Below, piece after piece: positions 27,786-35,384 of a stretch of DNA of 64,000 nucleotides. The notes under the pieces were generated by a model, which saw nothing but the letters and a program-made list of their open reading frames with translations, was not told where the DNA came from and did not search any database. Numbering within the stretch: the stretch's first letter is position 1; each line of letters starts with the position of its first letter. Source of the stretch: Spirosoma radiotolerans (GTDB taxonomy: Bacteria; Bacteroidota; Bacteroidia; Cytophagales; Spirosomataceae); contig NZ_CP010429.1 in NCBI RefSeq assembly GCF_000974425.1, positions 6,340,501 to 6,404,500 of the forward strand, written 5' to 3'. The position numbers and the translations under genes were made by a program.

Positions 27786-28270
27786 ACAGTAAATCATTTG
27801 TTTACCTGGTACTTCTTCTGTTTTGCCTATCATCTACCGTTTCGGCCCAGAAAGCTCCCCATCGGAAAGTGGCTAAACTGGTTAGCAAGCAGGGCATATG
27901 TGGCATTGTTGTTGAGAAACGGGGGAATTATATGCCTAGCCCCGACTCGCCCCGGCAAAATCCTGACGGAGCGCCGGTTGAGCGTGAAGTGCTGATTTTT
28001 CCGTTGTTAAATAGAAGCCAGATAGAAGCTGGTGAAAATGGGTTCATCAATTCCGTTGGCGAAGCAAAGCCCGTAAAAACGGTGAAATCTGGGAAGGACG
28101 GCAAATTCTGTGTAAGCCTACCGATTGGGCAATACACCGTCATGGTTCGAGAAGAAAAGGGTTTGTATGCCAACCTGTCCGACAGTAAGAATAACATATT
28201 CCCGGTCAGCGTTCAGAGAAACAAGTCGGTTACAGTAACGGTGGCCATTACTCACCAGGCTGTATTTTGA
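27782..28270 (+). CDS. Secreted carboxypeptidase-regulatory-like protein, function unknown
   Basis: 162 aa with a clear signal peptide (VYLVLLLFCLSSTVSAQ, cleavage near residue 22). The mature part has a small beta-sandwich pattern (ICGIVVEKRGNYMP, GKFCVSLPIGQYTVMVREE, VTVTVAITHQ) like the transthyretin/CarbopepD_reg fold, and two cysteines that could form a disulfide. It overlaps ftsY by four bases, so translation is coupled to a housekeeping gene. The function is unknown. Confidence 0.8.
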   Translation: MNSKSFVYLVLLLFCLSSTVSAQKAPHRKVAKLVSKQGICGIVVEKRGNYMPSPDSPRQNPDGAPVEREVLIFPLLNRSQIEAGENGFINSVGEAKPVKTVKSGKDGKFCVSLPIGQYTVMVREEKGLYANLSDSKNNIFPVSVQRNKSVTVTVAITHQAVF

Positions 28271-28332
28271 GTAACGCGGACATCCTGTCCGCCCTTATTT
28301 GCCTAATACTGCGGACAGGATGTCCGCGTTAC
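28271..28332. repeat. Nested 22-bp perfect inverted repeat (REP-like)
   Basis: Bases 28271-28292 and 28311-28332 are exact reverse complements separated by 18 bases. Each arm is itself palindromic (GCGGACA, three bases, TGTCCGC). The element fills the whole gap between the 162-aa gene and rimO and ends three bases before the rimO start. The form resembles REP/BIME-type extragenic palindromes. There is no T run, so it is not a standard terminator. Confidence 0.85.
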
Positions 28333-28335
28333 AAA

Positions 28336-29643
28336 ATGAAAACCAAAGGAATACGTACCAATAAAATCAATATTGTCACGCTCGGTTGTTCAAAGAACCT
28401 GGTGGATTCGGAGGTGCTTTTTACGCAACTCAAGGGTAACGGCATGAATGTGACCCACGAATCAAAAAAAGACGACGCTAACATCGTTGTCATTAATACG
28501 TGTGGCTTCATTGACAACGCCAAGGAAGAATCCATCAATACCATTCTGCGCTATGTCGATGCGAAGGATGCGGGTATCGTCGATAAGGTTTATGTGACGG
28601 GCTGTCTTTCGCACCGCTACAAAGACGAACTCGAAGTAGAAATGCCAACCGTTGACGCCTGGTTTGGTACTAACGAGTTACCCCGAATGCTGAAAACGCT
28701 CCGGGCTGATTACAAGCATGAGCTCGTTGGCGAACGGTTGCTCACCACCCCGGCTCACTTTGCCTATCTCAAAATTGCCGAAGGCTGCGACCGCCCCTGT
28801 TCGTTTTGTGCTATTCCGCTCATGCGGGGTGGTCACGTATCTCGCCCGTTTGAGGAGCTTTTGACCGAAGCCCGGTCTCTTGCCCGACGCGGTACGAAAG
28901 AACTGATTCTGATTGCGCAGGACTTGACTTACTACGGACTCGATCTATACAAAAAACGTAACCTCGCCGAGTTGGTTGATAAACTGGCCGACGTTGAGGG
29001 TATCGACTGGATTCGGTTACAGTATGCCTACCCATCAGGCTTCCCGATGGACGTGCTGGACGTGATGCGCGAGCGGTCAAACGTCTGCAACTACCTGGAT
29101 ATGCCCCTGCAAACTGGCTCTACGGAGTTGCTGAAGATTATGCGTCGGGGAATTACCCGGGAGAAAACCGAAAGCTTGATCCATACAATTCGCGAACGTG
29201 TTCCCGGTATTACCCTCCGTACAACCCTCATTGCGGGTCACCCCGGCGAAACGGAGGCTATGTTTCAGGAAACCTACGACTTTGTTGAACGGATGCGCTT
29301 TGATCGACTGGGTGTGTTTGCCTATTCGCATGAAGATGATACCCACTCGTTTTCGATGCCCGACGATATTCCAGCCGAGATCAAGCAGGAGCGCGTGGAT
29401 GAATTGATGGAAGTGCAGCAGGGCATTTCGCAGGAACTGAACCAGCAGAAAATCGGGAATACATACAAGGTACTATTCGACCGGAAAGAAGGGGGCTACT
29501 TTATCGGGCGTACCGAAGCCGATTCACCCGAAGTTGATAACGAAGTATTGGTTCCTGCTACGCAATACGTCCGGCTGGGCGATTTCGCTAACGTGTGTAT
29601 TGACCGGGCGGAGGAGTTTGATTTGTACGGAGAAGTCGTTTAA
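28336..29643 (+). CDS. rimO: Ribosomal protein S12 methylthiotransferase RimO
   Basis: About 435 aa. A radical-SAM enzyme that adds a methylthio group to an aspartate of ribosomal protein S12. The N-terminal UPF0004 domain has NIVTLGCSKNLVDSE, NTCGFIDNAKEES and VTGCLSHRY. The radical-SAM cluster motif is EGCDRPCSFCAIP, followed by GTKELILIAQDLTYYG and a C-terminal TRAM domain (YKVLFDRKEGGYFIGRTEAD). I chose the ATG at 28336; a TTG at 28267 would read through the inverted repeat and is unlikely. The repeat sits directly over the initiation region. Confidence 0.96.
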   Translation: MKTKGIRTNKINIVTLGCSKNLVDSEVLFTQLKGNGMNVTHESKKDDANIVVINTCGFIDNAKEESINTILRYVDAKDAGIVDKVYVTGCLSHRYKDELEVEMPTVDAWFGTNELPRMLKTLRADYKHELVGERLLTTPAHFAYLKIAEGCDRPCSFCAIPLMRGGHVSRPFEELLTEARSLARRGTKELILIAQDLTYYGLDLYKKRNLAELVDKLADVEGIDWIRLQYAYPSGFPMDVLDVMRERSNVCNYLDMPLQTGSTELLKIMRRGITREKTESLIHTIRERVPGITLRTTLIAGHPGETEAMFQETYDFVERMRFDRLGVFAYSHEDDTHSFSMPDDIPAEIKQERVDELMEVQQGISQELNQQKIGNTYKVLFDRKEGGYFIGRTEADSPEVDNEVLVPATQYVRLGDFANVCIDRAEEFDLYGEVV

Positions 29644-29653
29644 TGTCCAGTCT

Positions 29654-29956
29654 ATGAAACTGACGCCGAGCGAATTACAGGTTATACACCATTATTTGCA
29701 GGATAAGCCTGTTGTAAAAGCGTATGTATTCGGTTCCTACGCTCATGACGAAGCGGATACGCAGAGCGACCTTGATTTACTGGTAGAACTCGATTACAGC
29801 CAGCCGATTGGATTGCAATTCGTTGGGATGAAACTTGATCTGGAAGAACAGCTAAATAAAGCCGTCGACTTAGTATCTACCCATGGGTTATCGCCCCGAA
29901 TCAGCCCCTTCATTGACCAAGACAAAAAACTAATTTATGAGAGGGAGGTTCGGTGA
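29654..29956 (+). CDS. MNT-domain nucleotidyltransferase (antitoxin of a HEPN/MNT pair)
   Basis: 100 aa from the ATG at 29654. The minimal nucleotidyltransferase motif is complete: VFGSYAHDEADTQSDLDLLVE, with G27-S28 and D39-x-D41. In characterised HEPN/MNT systems the MNT partner neutralises the HEPN RNase, in some by adding AMP to a tyrosine near its active site. The gene starts 10 bases after rimO, and its stop overlaps a GTG start (29953) of the HEPN frame (GTGA), the usual coupled arrangement. Confidence 0.9.
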   Translation: MKLTPSELQVIHHYLQDKPVVKAYVFGSYAHDEADTQSDLDLLVELDYSQPIGLQFVGMKLDLEEQLNKAVDLVSTHGLSPRISPFIDQDKKLIYEREVR

Positions 29957-30276
29957 CAAGCAACGAGCATGCCCTCGATGCCATAACTTAAATTGAAACG
30001 TATGTGCTGAACCACACATATGCCCAGTTTCAGGAAAACTCAATGATGCGATTTTCCCGTGTTAAGCAACTAGAAATTATTGGCGAAGCCTGTAATCACG
30101 TCGATTCATCGGTAAAGGATACGTTCCCGGAAGTGGAATGGCGTAAAATAACAGGTTTACGACACATTCTTGTACATGAATATTTTGGGATTGATCCAGC
30201 GCTCGTATGGGATGTGACTACCGACGACATGCCAAAGTTAAAATCATTATTAATTCGTATTGTTAGGACTTTATAA
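29953..30276 (+). pseudogene. HEPN (DUF86) toxin with an in-frame stop at codon 13
   Basis: From the GTG at 29953 the frame reads TSNEHALDAIT, then TAA at 29989-29991, then continues in the same frame as IETYVLNHTYAQFQE, QLEIIGEAC, EVEWRKITGLRHILVHEYFG and DMPKLKSLLIRI to 30276. This is the DUF86/HEPN pattern including the RNase motif R-x4-H-x-Y (RHILVHEY). Only the TAA interrupts an otherwise intact domain, where relatives would have a sense codon. A GTG at 30004 could start a 90-aa product lacking most of the first helix. It is either a recently inactivated toxin or a sequence error. Confidence 0.85.
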
Positions 30277-30298
30277 TTCAGAACTAATCTGAAACGTT

Positions 30299-30335
30299 AA
30301 TCCGGCAAACTCCCATCGAACCTTGCCGGATTTTT
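30299..30335 (+). terminator. Rho-independent terminator after the HEPN/MNT pair
   Basis: A 10-bp stem (AATCCGGCAA at 30299-30308 with TTGCCGGATT at 30323-30332), a 14-base loop and a T run to 30335. Confidence 0.85.
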
Positions 30336-30374
30336 CGTTGTTAAAATCCGGTAAACGCAACCCCCGCCTACCGC

Positions 30375-31922
30375 ATGGACTGTCAGTACCTGCCGCTTGC
30401 CTCAACCGGCCAGTTTTCTTCCCTTTTCCTTGATTACATTTCCAATAAAGACAGCTTAAAACCTTTTTATGGTCGCTTTCCTGACCTTGCAGCTTTCAAG
30501 GGACAGATTGACGAGAAAACGTTTAGTGAGTCCAACAGGCAAGTTTTAGTCGATGCTCTCGAGCGGCAGTACCAGTCGTTCGAGAACAAACCGGATTTTT
30601 CCATACTTCTCCAGCCCAATACATTTACGGTTACTACGGGACATCAGCTTAATATTTTTACCGGGCCGCTCTACATCATTTATAAACTCATCACGACGAT
30701 AAATTTGGCCAGAAAGCTCAAAGCAGCTTATCCCAGCTACAATTTCGTGCCGGTTTACTGGATGGCTACCGAAGATCACGACTTTGCCGAAATAAACCAT
30801 TTCTCGCTGATGGGCAACAATTATGCCTGGCAAACAGAACAGCGTGGAGCGGTTGGCCGGATGAATCCGCAGGAATTAAAGACTCTTTTTGCCCAAATTC
30901 CCGAAAAACTGTCTCTCTTTGAAACGGCTTACCTGAAACACACTACCCTGGCCGACGCAGCTCGTTATTACGTAAATGAGCTTTTCGGAGCCGAAGGGCT
31001 GGTTTGTTTGGATGCTGACGATGCAGCGCTGAAACGGATTTTTGTCCCCGTTATGCGGGATGAGATTATCCATCAGCAATCGGGTGAATTGGTGCAAACA
31101 AGAACCAAAGAGCTTGAAAAACTAGGGTACAAAACGGTTATTGCACCTCGTGATATCAATCTGTTTTATCTGGATGACCAGATTCGGGAACGCATTGAGC
31201 GCAAGGAAGACGGAACATATCGGGTACTTCACACGAAAGTAAAATTTTCGGAAAGCGAATTGTTAGCTCTGCTGGATGAGCATCCAGAGAAGTTTAGCCC
31301 AAACGTAGTGCTACGTCCTTTGTATCAGGAAACTATTCTGCCTAACCTGGCCTACATTGGCGGCCCATCGGAGGTGCCCTACTGGTTGCAGTTAAAGAGC
31401 GTGTTCGAACAGTACAAAACGGCCTTCCCGATTTTGATGCCACGGAATTTTGCTATGTACGTTTCGGCTGTAAGCTCTAAACGTATTCGCAAACTGGGCC
31501 TCACACCCGAACAACTATTTCAGGATACACTCGCCCTCAAGCGGGAATTTATCGAAACCCACACCCGGCATATCTTAAAATTCGATAACGAGAATAAAAC
31601 CATTAATAAAGCGCTCGATGCCATCCTGCACAAAGCGCAAATGGTTGATCCAACGCTCGAAAAGGCGGTTTTAGCCGAAACCAAACGATTTGCCAACGCG
31701 GTTACCGGACTCGAAAAGAAAATGCGCCGAGCCGAAGAGCGTAATCAGGAAACGGGGATTCGGCAGTTGCTGGCTGTCAAAAATGACCTTTTCCCAAACG
31801 GAGGACTTCAGGAGCGGAGTGAAAACTTCCTGACGTTTTACCTGAATGACCGGCAGTTCCTGCAAAAAATGATGTCAGTCTTTGATCCATTTAATTATCA
31901 AATGCAGCTCTGCCTGGAGTAA
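30375..31922 (+). CDS. bshC: Bacillithiol biosynthesis cysteine-adding enzyme BshC
   Basis: 515 aa, the usual family length. Recognisable stretches are TTGHQLNIFTGPLYIIYK, VPVYWMATEDHDFAEINH, LRPLYQETILPNLAYIGGP and EVPYWLQLKSVF. BshC adds cysteine to glucosaminyl-malate, the last step of bacillithiol synthesis. The C-terminal part (about 390-470) looks like a long coiled coil. It is followed after 30 bases by the 5-formyl-THF cyclo-ligase gene, probably in one transcript. Confidence 0.95.
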   Translation: MDCQYLPLASTGQFSSLFLDYISNKDSLKPFYGRFPDLAAFKGQIDEKTFSESNRQVLVDALERQYQSFENKPDFSILLQPNTFTVTTGHQLNIFTGPLYIIYKLITTINLARKLKAAYPSYNFVPVYWMATEDHDFAEINHFSLMGNNYAWQTEQRGAVGRMNPQELKTLFAQIPEKLSLFETAYLKHTTLADAARYYVNELFGAEGLVCLDADDAALKRIFVPVMRDEIIHQQSGELVQTRTKELEKLGYKTVIAPRDINLFYLDDQIRERIERKEDGTYRVLHTKVKFSESELLALLDEHPEKFSPNVVLRPLYQETILPNLAYIGGPSEVPYWLQLKSVFEQYKTAFPILMPRNFAMYVSAVSSKRIRKLGLTPEQLFQDTLALKREFIETHTRHILKFDNENKTINKALDAILHKAQMVDPTLEKAVLAETKRFANAVTGLEKKMRRAEERNQETGIRQLLAVKNDLFPNGGLQERSENFLTFYLNDRQFLQKMMSVFDPFNYQMQLCLE

Positions 31923-31952
31923 CATTTAAGCAGGTAGCACCCACCTAATTTT

Positions 31953-32546
31953 ATGACCAAAGCTGAGTTGCGTCAGGCGTTTTTAGCTAAACGGAAAGCC
32001 TTTACAGCCGCCGAAGTTAGCCGAGACAGCCAACGCATAGCCAATAACTTCTTTACCTATCTTGAGCAGCATGACCTCGATGATAGCTTGGCAGTCGTGC
32101 ATACATTTCTACCGATTAAACGACGTAACGAAGTAGATACCTGGCCTATTATTAATCAGATCTGGACGAACTTCCCCCATATCCAGGTTAGTGTACCGGT
32201 CACCGATGAATATACGAACCAACTGATTAATTATACGCTGTTTCCATCTACGGCGCTGGTAGAAAGTAGACTGGGCATTCCTGAACCCGCCATTGGCAGC
32301 CGGTATGAAACGGACCTTACCCAAGTAAGCATTGTCTTAGTGCCCTTGTTGGTATTCGACCAGTCTGGTCACCGTGTGGGCTATGGCGGTGGTTATTATG
32401 ACCGTTTTCTGGCCAACGATGTACCGCATAGTCTCAAAATTGGCCTGTCGCTTTTTGAGCCAGTCGAACAGATTGATGACCTTGAATACACCGACGTAAA
32501 ACTGGACGTTTGCATCTCCCCTACTCAAACGAGCATCTTTAATTAA
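31953..32546 (+). CDS. 5-formyltetrahydrofolate cyclo-ligase
   Basis: 197 aa. The family converts 5-formyl-THF to 5,10-methenyl-THF with ATP. Motifs seen are an N-terminal basic stretch (AKRKAF), FLPIKRRNEVDTWPI and, near residues 142-157, the ATP-binding SGHRVGYGGGYYDRFL. SRLGIPEP is also typical. It lies 30 bases downstream of bshC on the same strand and probably shares its transcript. Confidence 0.93.
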   Translation: MTKAELRQAFLAKRKAFTAAEVSRDSQRIANNFFTYLEQHDLDDSLAVVHTFLPIKRRNEVDTWPIINQIWTNFPHIQVSVPVTDEYTNQLINYTLFPSTALVESRLGIPEPAIGSRYETDLTQVSIVLVPLLVFDQSGHRVGYGGGYYDRFLANDVPHSLKIGLSLFEPVEQIDDLEYTDVKLDVCISPTQTSIFN

Positions 32547-32627
32547 GTCTATTTAATCAATATTTATTCATTTTTTAATTGGCTCGACTGCTGATTCTTT
32601 ATACCTTTCTTAAAAGAATCAACGACC

Positions 32628-33317
32628 ATGAAAAGACTTCTCCTTATACTCTCATTTTGCTCATACCATCTTTGGGCACAGCAAGTTACAATACCGCCCC
32701 CGGTCCAGACCGAAAATCTCAAACCTATTGACAGCGAATTAATCCCTTCGTACCATGGTCGGTATGGCCAGCAGGTAAAAACGCAGTACACCTATGATGG
32801 CCTCGATGTTCGACACGCCAAAGATTTGGGCCAGTACATTTATGCATCTGGCAATCCCGACGCCATTCGTGAATTCAACCACTATATTAGCAGTCGACAT
32901 ACGGGTGGCTGGCTCATTGCAGGTGGCATTACTACGGCTATTATCGGGGCAGTTATTATGGGCTCCAATGGACCGGGAAGCGATGGAAAGTTCACAATGC
33001 AACAACCTATCTATTGCCCGACGGGCTACGCTTGTGGTGGAACTGGCATCAGCGGTACCGTTTATGGAGGAGGTATTGCCGGTTACCAGACAGTGACGGA
33101 CAGTCAGCGGCAAAATTCTTACGCTAAGGGCGGAGTTTTTATGATAGGTGGAGCTATACTGGCCGGAATTGGCTGGGGATTAAACATGCCCGGGCAGCAT
33201 TTGCGTCGATCGGTGCAGTATTATAACCGAGCCTTACGGCAACAGGGTGTCTCCTGGCGGCTCACGCCTTACTCCTCCTGGTCTAATGCAGGTGTGGGTC
33301 TGGTTGGGCACTTCTAA
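32628..33317 (+). CDS. Exported glycine-rich protein of unknown function
   Basis: 229 aa with a short signal peptide (LLLILSFCSYHLWAQ). The middle has two glycine-rich hydrophobic segments, about residues 92-108 (GGWLIAGGITTAIIGAV) and 168-182 (GGVFMIGGAILAGIG), separated by a Gly/Cys/Tyr-rich loop with two cysteines. A C-terminal segment (SVQYYNRALRQQG) resembles the end of other Bacteroidota envelope proteins. The family is not recognised; insertion in a membrane is likely. Confidence 0.75.
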   Translation: MKRLLLILSFCSYHLWAQQVTIPPPVQTENLKPIDSELIPSYHGRYGQQVKTQYTYDGLDVRHAKDLGQYIYASGNPDAIREFNHYISSRHTGGWLIAGGITTAIIGAVIMGSNGPGSDGKFTMQQPIYCPTGYACGGTGISGTVYGGGIAGYQTVTDSQRQNSYAKGGVFMIGGAILAGIGWGLNMPGQHLRRSVQYYNRALRQQGVSWRLTPYSSWSNAGVGLVGHF

Positions 33318-33357
33318 CTTTTTTAAATGATAATTCCTGTCCGTCAAAGTTTTACCC

Positions 33358-33365
33358 TATTTTTG
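33358..33365 (+). promoter_or_regulatory. Candidate -7 element of asd
   Basis: TATTTTTG matches TAnnTTTG. The -33 position has no clear TTTG. If used, it gives a leader of about 115 bases that contains the hairpin at 33382-33414. Confidence 0.45.
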
Positions 33366-33381
33366 CAGGCCAATTAGCACG

Positions 33382-33414
33382 CGGGCGTTGGTTCATACCA
33401 ACAGACCCGTTTTT
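33382..33414 (+). terminator. Terminator-like hairpin in the asd leader
   Basis: A bipartite stem (CGGG/CCCG and GTTGGT/ACCAAC, with small internal asymmetry) has a TCAT loop and is followed by five T residues. It lies 65 bases after the previous gene and about 70 bases before asd. It could end the upstream transcript or act as an attenuator. Confidence 0.6.
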
Positions 33415-33484
33415 ATTAACTAAATAAAGCGGATTTCACGGCATCAGCCTGCACGGGCGACGCCGGGGCATCTGCATCAAAACA

Positions 33485-34498
33485 ATGAAAATCGCAGTCG
33501 TTGGGGCTACTGGCTTGGTCGGTAGCGAAATCCTGAAGGTGCTCGCCGAGCGCAACTTCCCCGTGTCAGAACTTATTCCCGTCGCTTCCGAGCGGTCGGT
33601 TGGTAAACAGGTTGAGTTCAAGGGTAAATCATACACGGTCGTTAGCTTCGAGGATGCCATTGCTGCCAAACCCGCCATTGCGATTTTTTCGGCGGGTGGC
33701 AGTACGTCACTTTCGCTGGCACCTAAGTTTGCCGAAGCCGGTATTACGGTTATCGACAACTCGTCGGCATGGCGCATGGACCCCAGCAAGAAACTGGTCG
33801 TTCCTGAAATCAACGCCAATACACTGACACCCGAAGACAAGATCATTGCCAACCCAAACTGCTCAACCATTCAGATGGTCGTTGCCCTGAAACCGCTCCA
33901 TGATCGTTTTACTGTTAAGCGGGTGGTGGTTTCTACATACCAGTCAGTTACGGGTACGGGGAAAGCCGCCGTCGATCAGCTTTTTGCTGAACGGACAGGC
34001 CAGCAGGACGTTGAAAAAGTATACCCGCACCCTATCGATCTGAATGTGTTGCCCCATATCGACGTCTTCCTCGACAATGGCTATACCAAAGAGGAAATGA
34101 AAATGGTCAACGAAACCAAGAAAATCATGGGCGATGATTCTATTCAGGTTACGGCGACTACGGTTCGTATTCCAACCATTGGTGGGCACTCGGAAGCGGT
34201 CAACGTTGAATTTGAAAATGAGTTTGAGGTCAGCGAAGTCGTTGACTTACTGACCAAGGCCGAAGGGATTGTGGTGCAGGACGACCCAGCGAATAAAATT
34301 TACCCAATGCCGCTGACGGCCCATGGTAAAGATGAGGTGTTTGTCGGTCGTATTCGTCGTGACGAAAGCCAACCAAAAACACTGAATATGTGGATTGTGG
34401 CAGACAACCTCCGGAAAGGTGCCGCAACCAATGCTGTACAGATCGCCGAATACTTAATGAAGCATAACCTGGTTGAAAGCGAAGCCGTCGCTGTGTAA
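33485..34498 (+). CDS. asd: Aspartate-semialdehyde dehydrogenase
   Basis: 337 aa. It reduces aspartyl phosphate to aspartate semialdehyde, the branch point to lysine/diaminopimelate, threonine and methionine. The NADP-binding GATGLVGSEIL lies at residues 7-17, the nucleophile is Cys126 in NPNCSTIQM, and the active-site His235 lies in PTIGGHSEAVN. The last part FVGRIRRDESQ is typical. A strong terminator follows. Confidence 0.97.
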   Translation: MKIAVVGATGLVGSEILKVLAERNFPVSELIPVASERSVGKQVEFKGKSYTVVSFEDAIAAKPAIAIFSAGGSTSLSLAPKFAEAGITVIDNSSAWRMDPSKKLVVPEINANTLTPEDKIIANPNCSTIQMVVALKPLHDRFTVKRVVVSTYQSVTGTGKAAVDQLFAERTGQQDVEKVYPHPIDLNVLPHIDVFLDNGYTKEEMKMVNETKKIMGDDSIQVTATTVRIPTIGGHSEAVNVEFENEFEVSEVVDLLTKAEGIVVQDDPANKIYPMPLTAHGKDEVFVGRIRRDESQPKTLNMWIVADNLRKGAATNAVQIAEYLMKHNLVESEAVAV

Positions 34499-34521
34499 CC
34501 ATTCTTCCTGGTTTCTTATCG

Positions 34522-34558
34522 AAAGTCCCGTTTAGCTGGTTGCTGAACGGGACTTTTT
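34522..34558 (+). terminator. Rho-independent terminator after asd
   Basis: An 11-bp stem (AAAGTCCCGTT at 34522-34532 with AACGGGACTTT at 34546-34556) followed by a T run. Confidence 0.9.
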
Positions 34559-34611
34559 GCGTAGATTTAATTTAGGTTTTCTCCTTGAGAAATTTATTCC
34601 CTACACCTGAA

Positions 34612-35379
34612 ATGTCCGTCATCCAACTCCAGAATATCTATAAATCCTACGAGGCAACGCCCGTTTTAAAAGGCATTGACCTGAACGTGTCGGCGGGACA
34701 AATTGTGGGCTACATTGGCCCCAATGGTGCCGGGAAGTCAACCACCATCAAGATTCTGATTGGTATGCTCCCCGATTTCAGCGGAGAAGCCACGGTGCTG
34801 GGCATGAACGTAAAGACCCAGTCGCTCGAAATTAAGCGCCGGGTTGGTTATGTACCCGAAAACGCGGCCCTGTATGACACCCTGACCCCGCTGGAGTATC
34901 TTCAGTTTATTGGTCAATTGTATGCCCTGGACCCACTCCACATTGAGCGAAAAGCACTGGAGTTGCTTCGTCTGTTTCAGCTCAGCGACCATGCCAATGC
35001 CCGCATGACAACTTTCTCGAAGGGAATGCGACAGAAAGTACTGCTCATTTCGGGCCTTCTGCATAACCCGGACGTTATATTTCTGGATGAACCGCTCTCG
35101 GGCCTGGATGCCAATGCCGTTGTGCTGATTAAGGAAATCATGCGGCAATTGGTAAATGATGGCAAAACCATTTTTTATAGTTCGCACATCATGGACGTGG
35201 TCGAGAAGATTTCGGATCGAATCGTCATCATTAATCAGGGCCAGATTATTGCCGATGGCACCTTTGCCGAGCTACAGCACCAGCGCCCCGAGTCGCTCGA
35301 ACAACTGTTTGCTCAATTAACTGGAAGCGATGGCCAGTCGGGTATTGCTGAAGAGTTTGTTCACGCCCTCAAAAATTAA
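34612..35379 (+). CDS. ABC transporter ATP-binding protein
   Basis: About 255 aa from the ATG at 34612 (MSVIQLQNIYKSYEA), preferred over 34585 because the ABC domain begins there. Walker A is GPNGAGKST, the signature is FSKGMRQKV, Walker B is VIFLDEPLSGLD and the switch His is in YSSHIMD. The domain type is that of ABC-2 exporters such as Nat/Ccm-like systems. The membrane partner follows after five bases, so the pair forms one transporter operon. The substrate is unknown. Confidence 0.94.
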   Translation: MSVIQLQNIYKSYEATPVLKGIDLNVSAGQIVGYIGPNGAGKSTTIKILIGMLPDFSGEATVLGMNVKTQSLEIKRRVGYVPENAALYDTLTPLEYLQFIGQLYALDPLHIERKALELLRLFQLSDHANARMTTFSKGMRQKVLLISGLLHNPDVIFLDEPLSGLDANAVVLIKEIMRQLVNDGKTIFYSSHIMDVVEKISDRIVIINQGQIIADGTFAELQHQRPESLEQLFAQLTGSDGQSGIAEEFVHALKN

Positions 35380-35384
35380 TCAGG

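Noticed and set aside
28267..28335. Upstream extension of rimO from a TTG
   Set aside because: The extension would be encoded by the inverted repeat and has no RimO similarity; the ATG at 28336 begins the conserved part.
33415..33484. Known riboswitch (SAM, lysine or similar) before asd
   Set aside because: The conserved core of these classes was not found; only a generic hairpin and GC-rich segments are visible.
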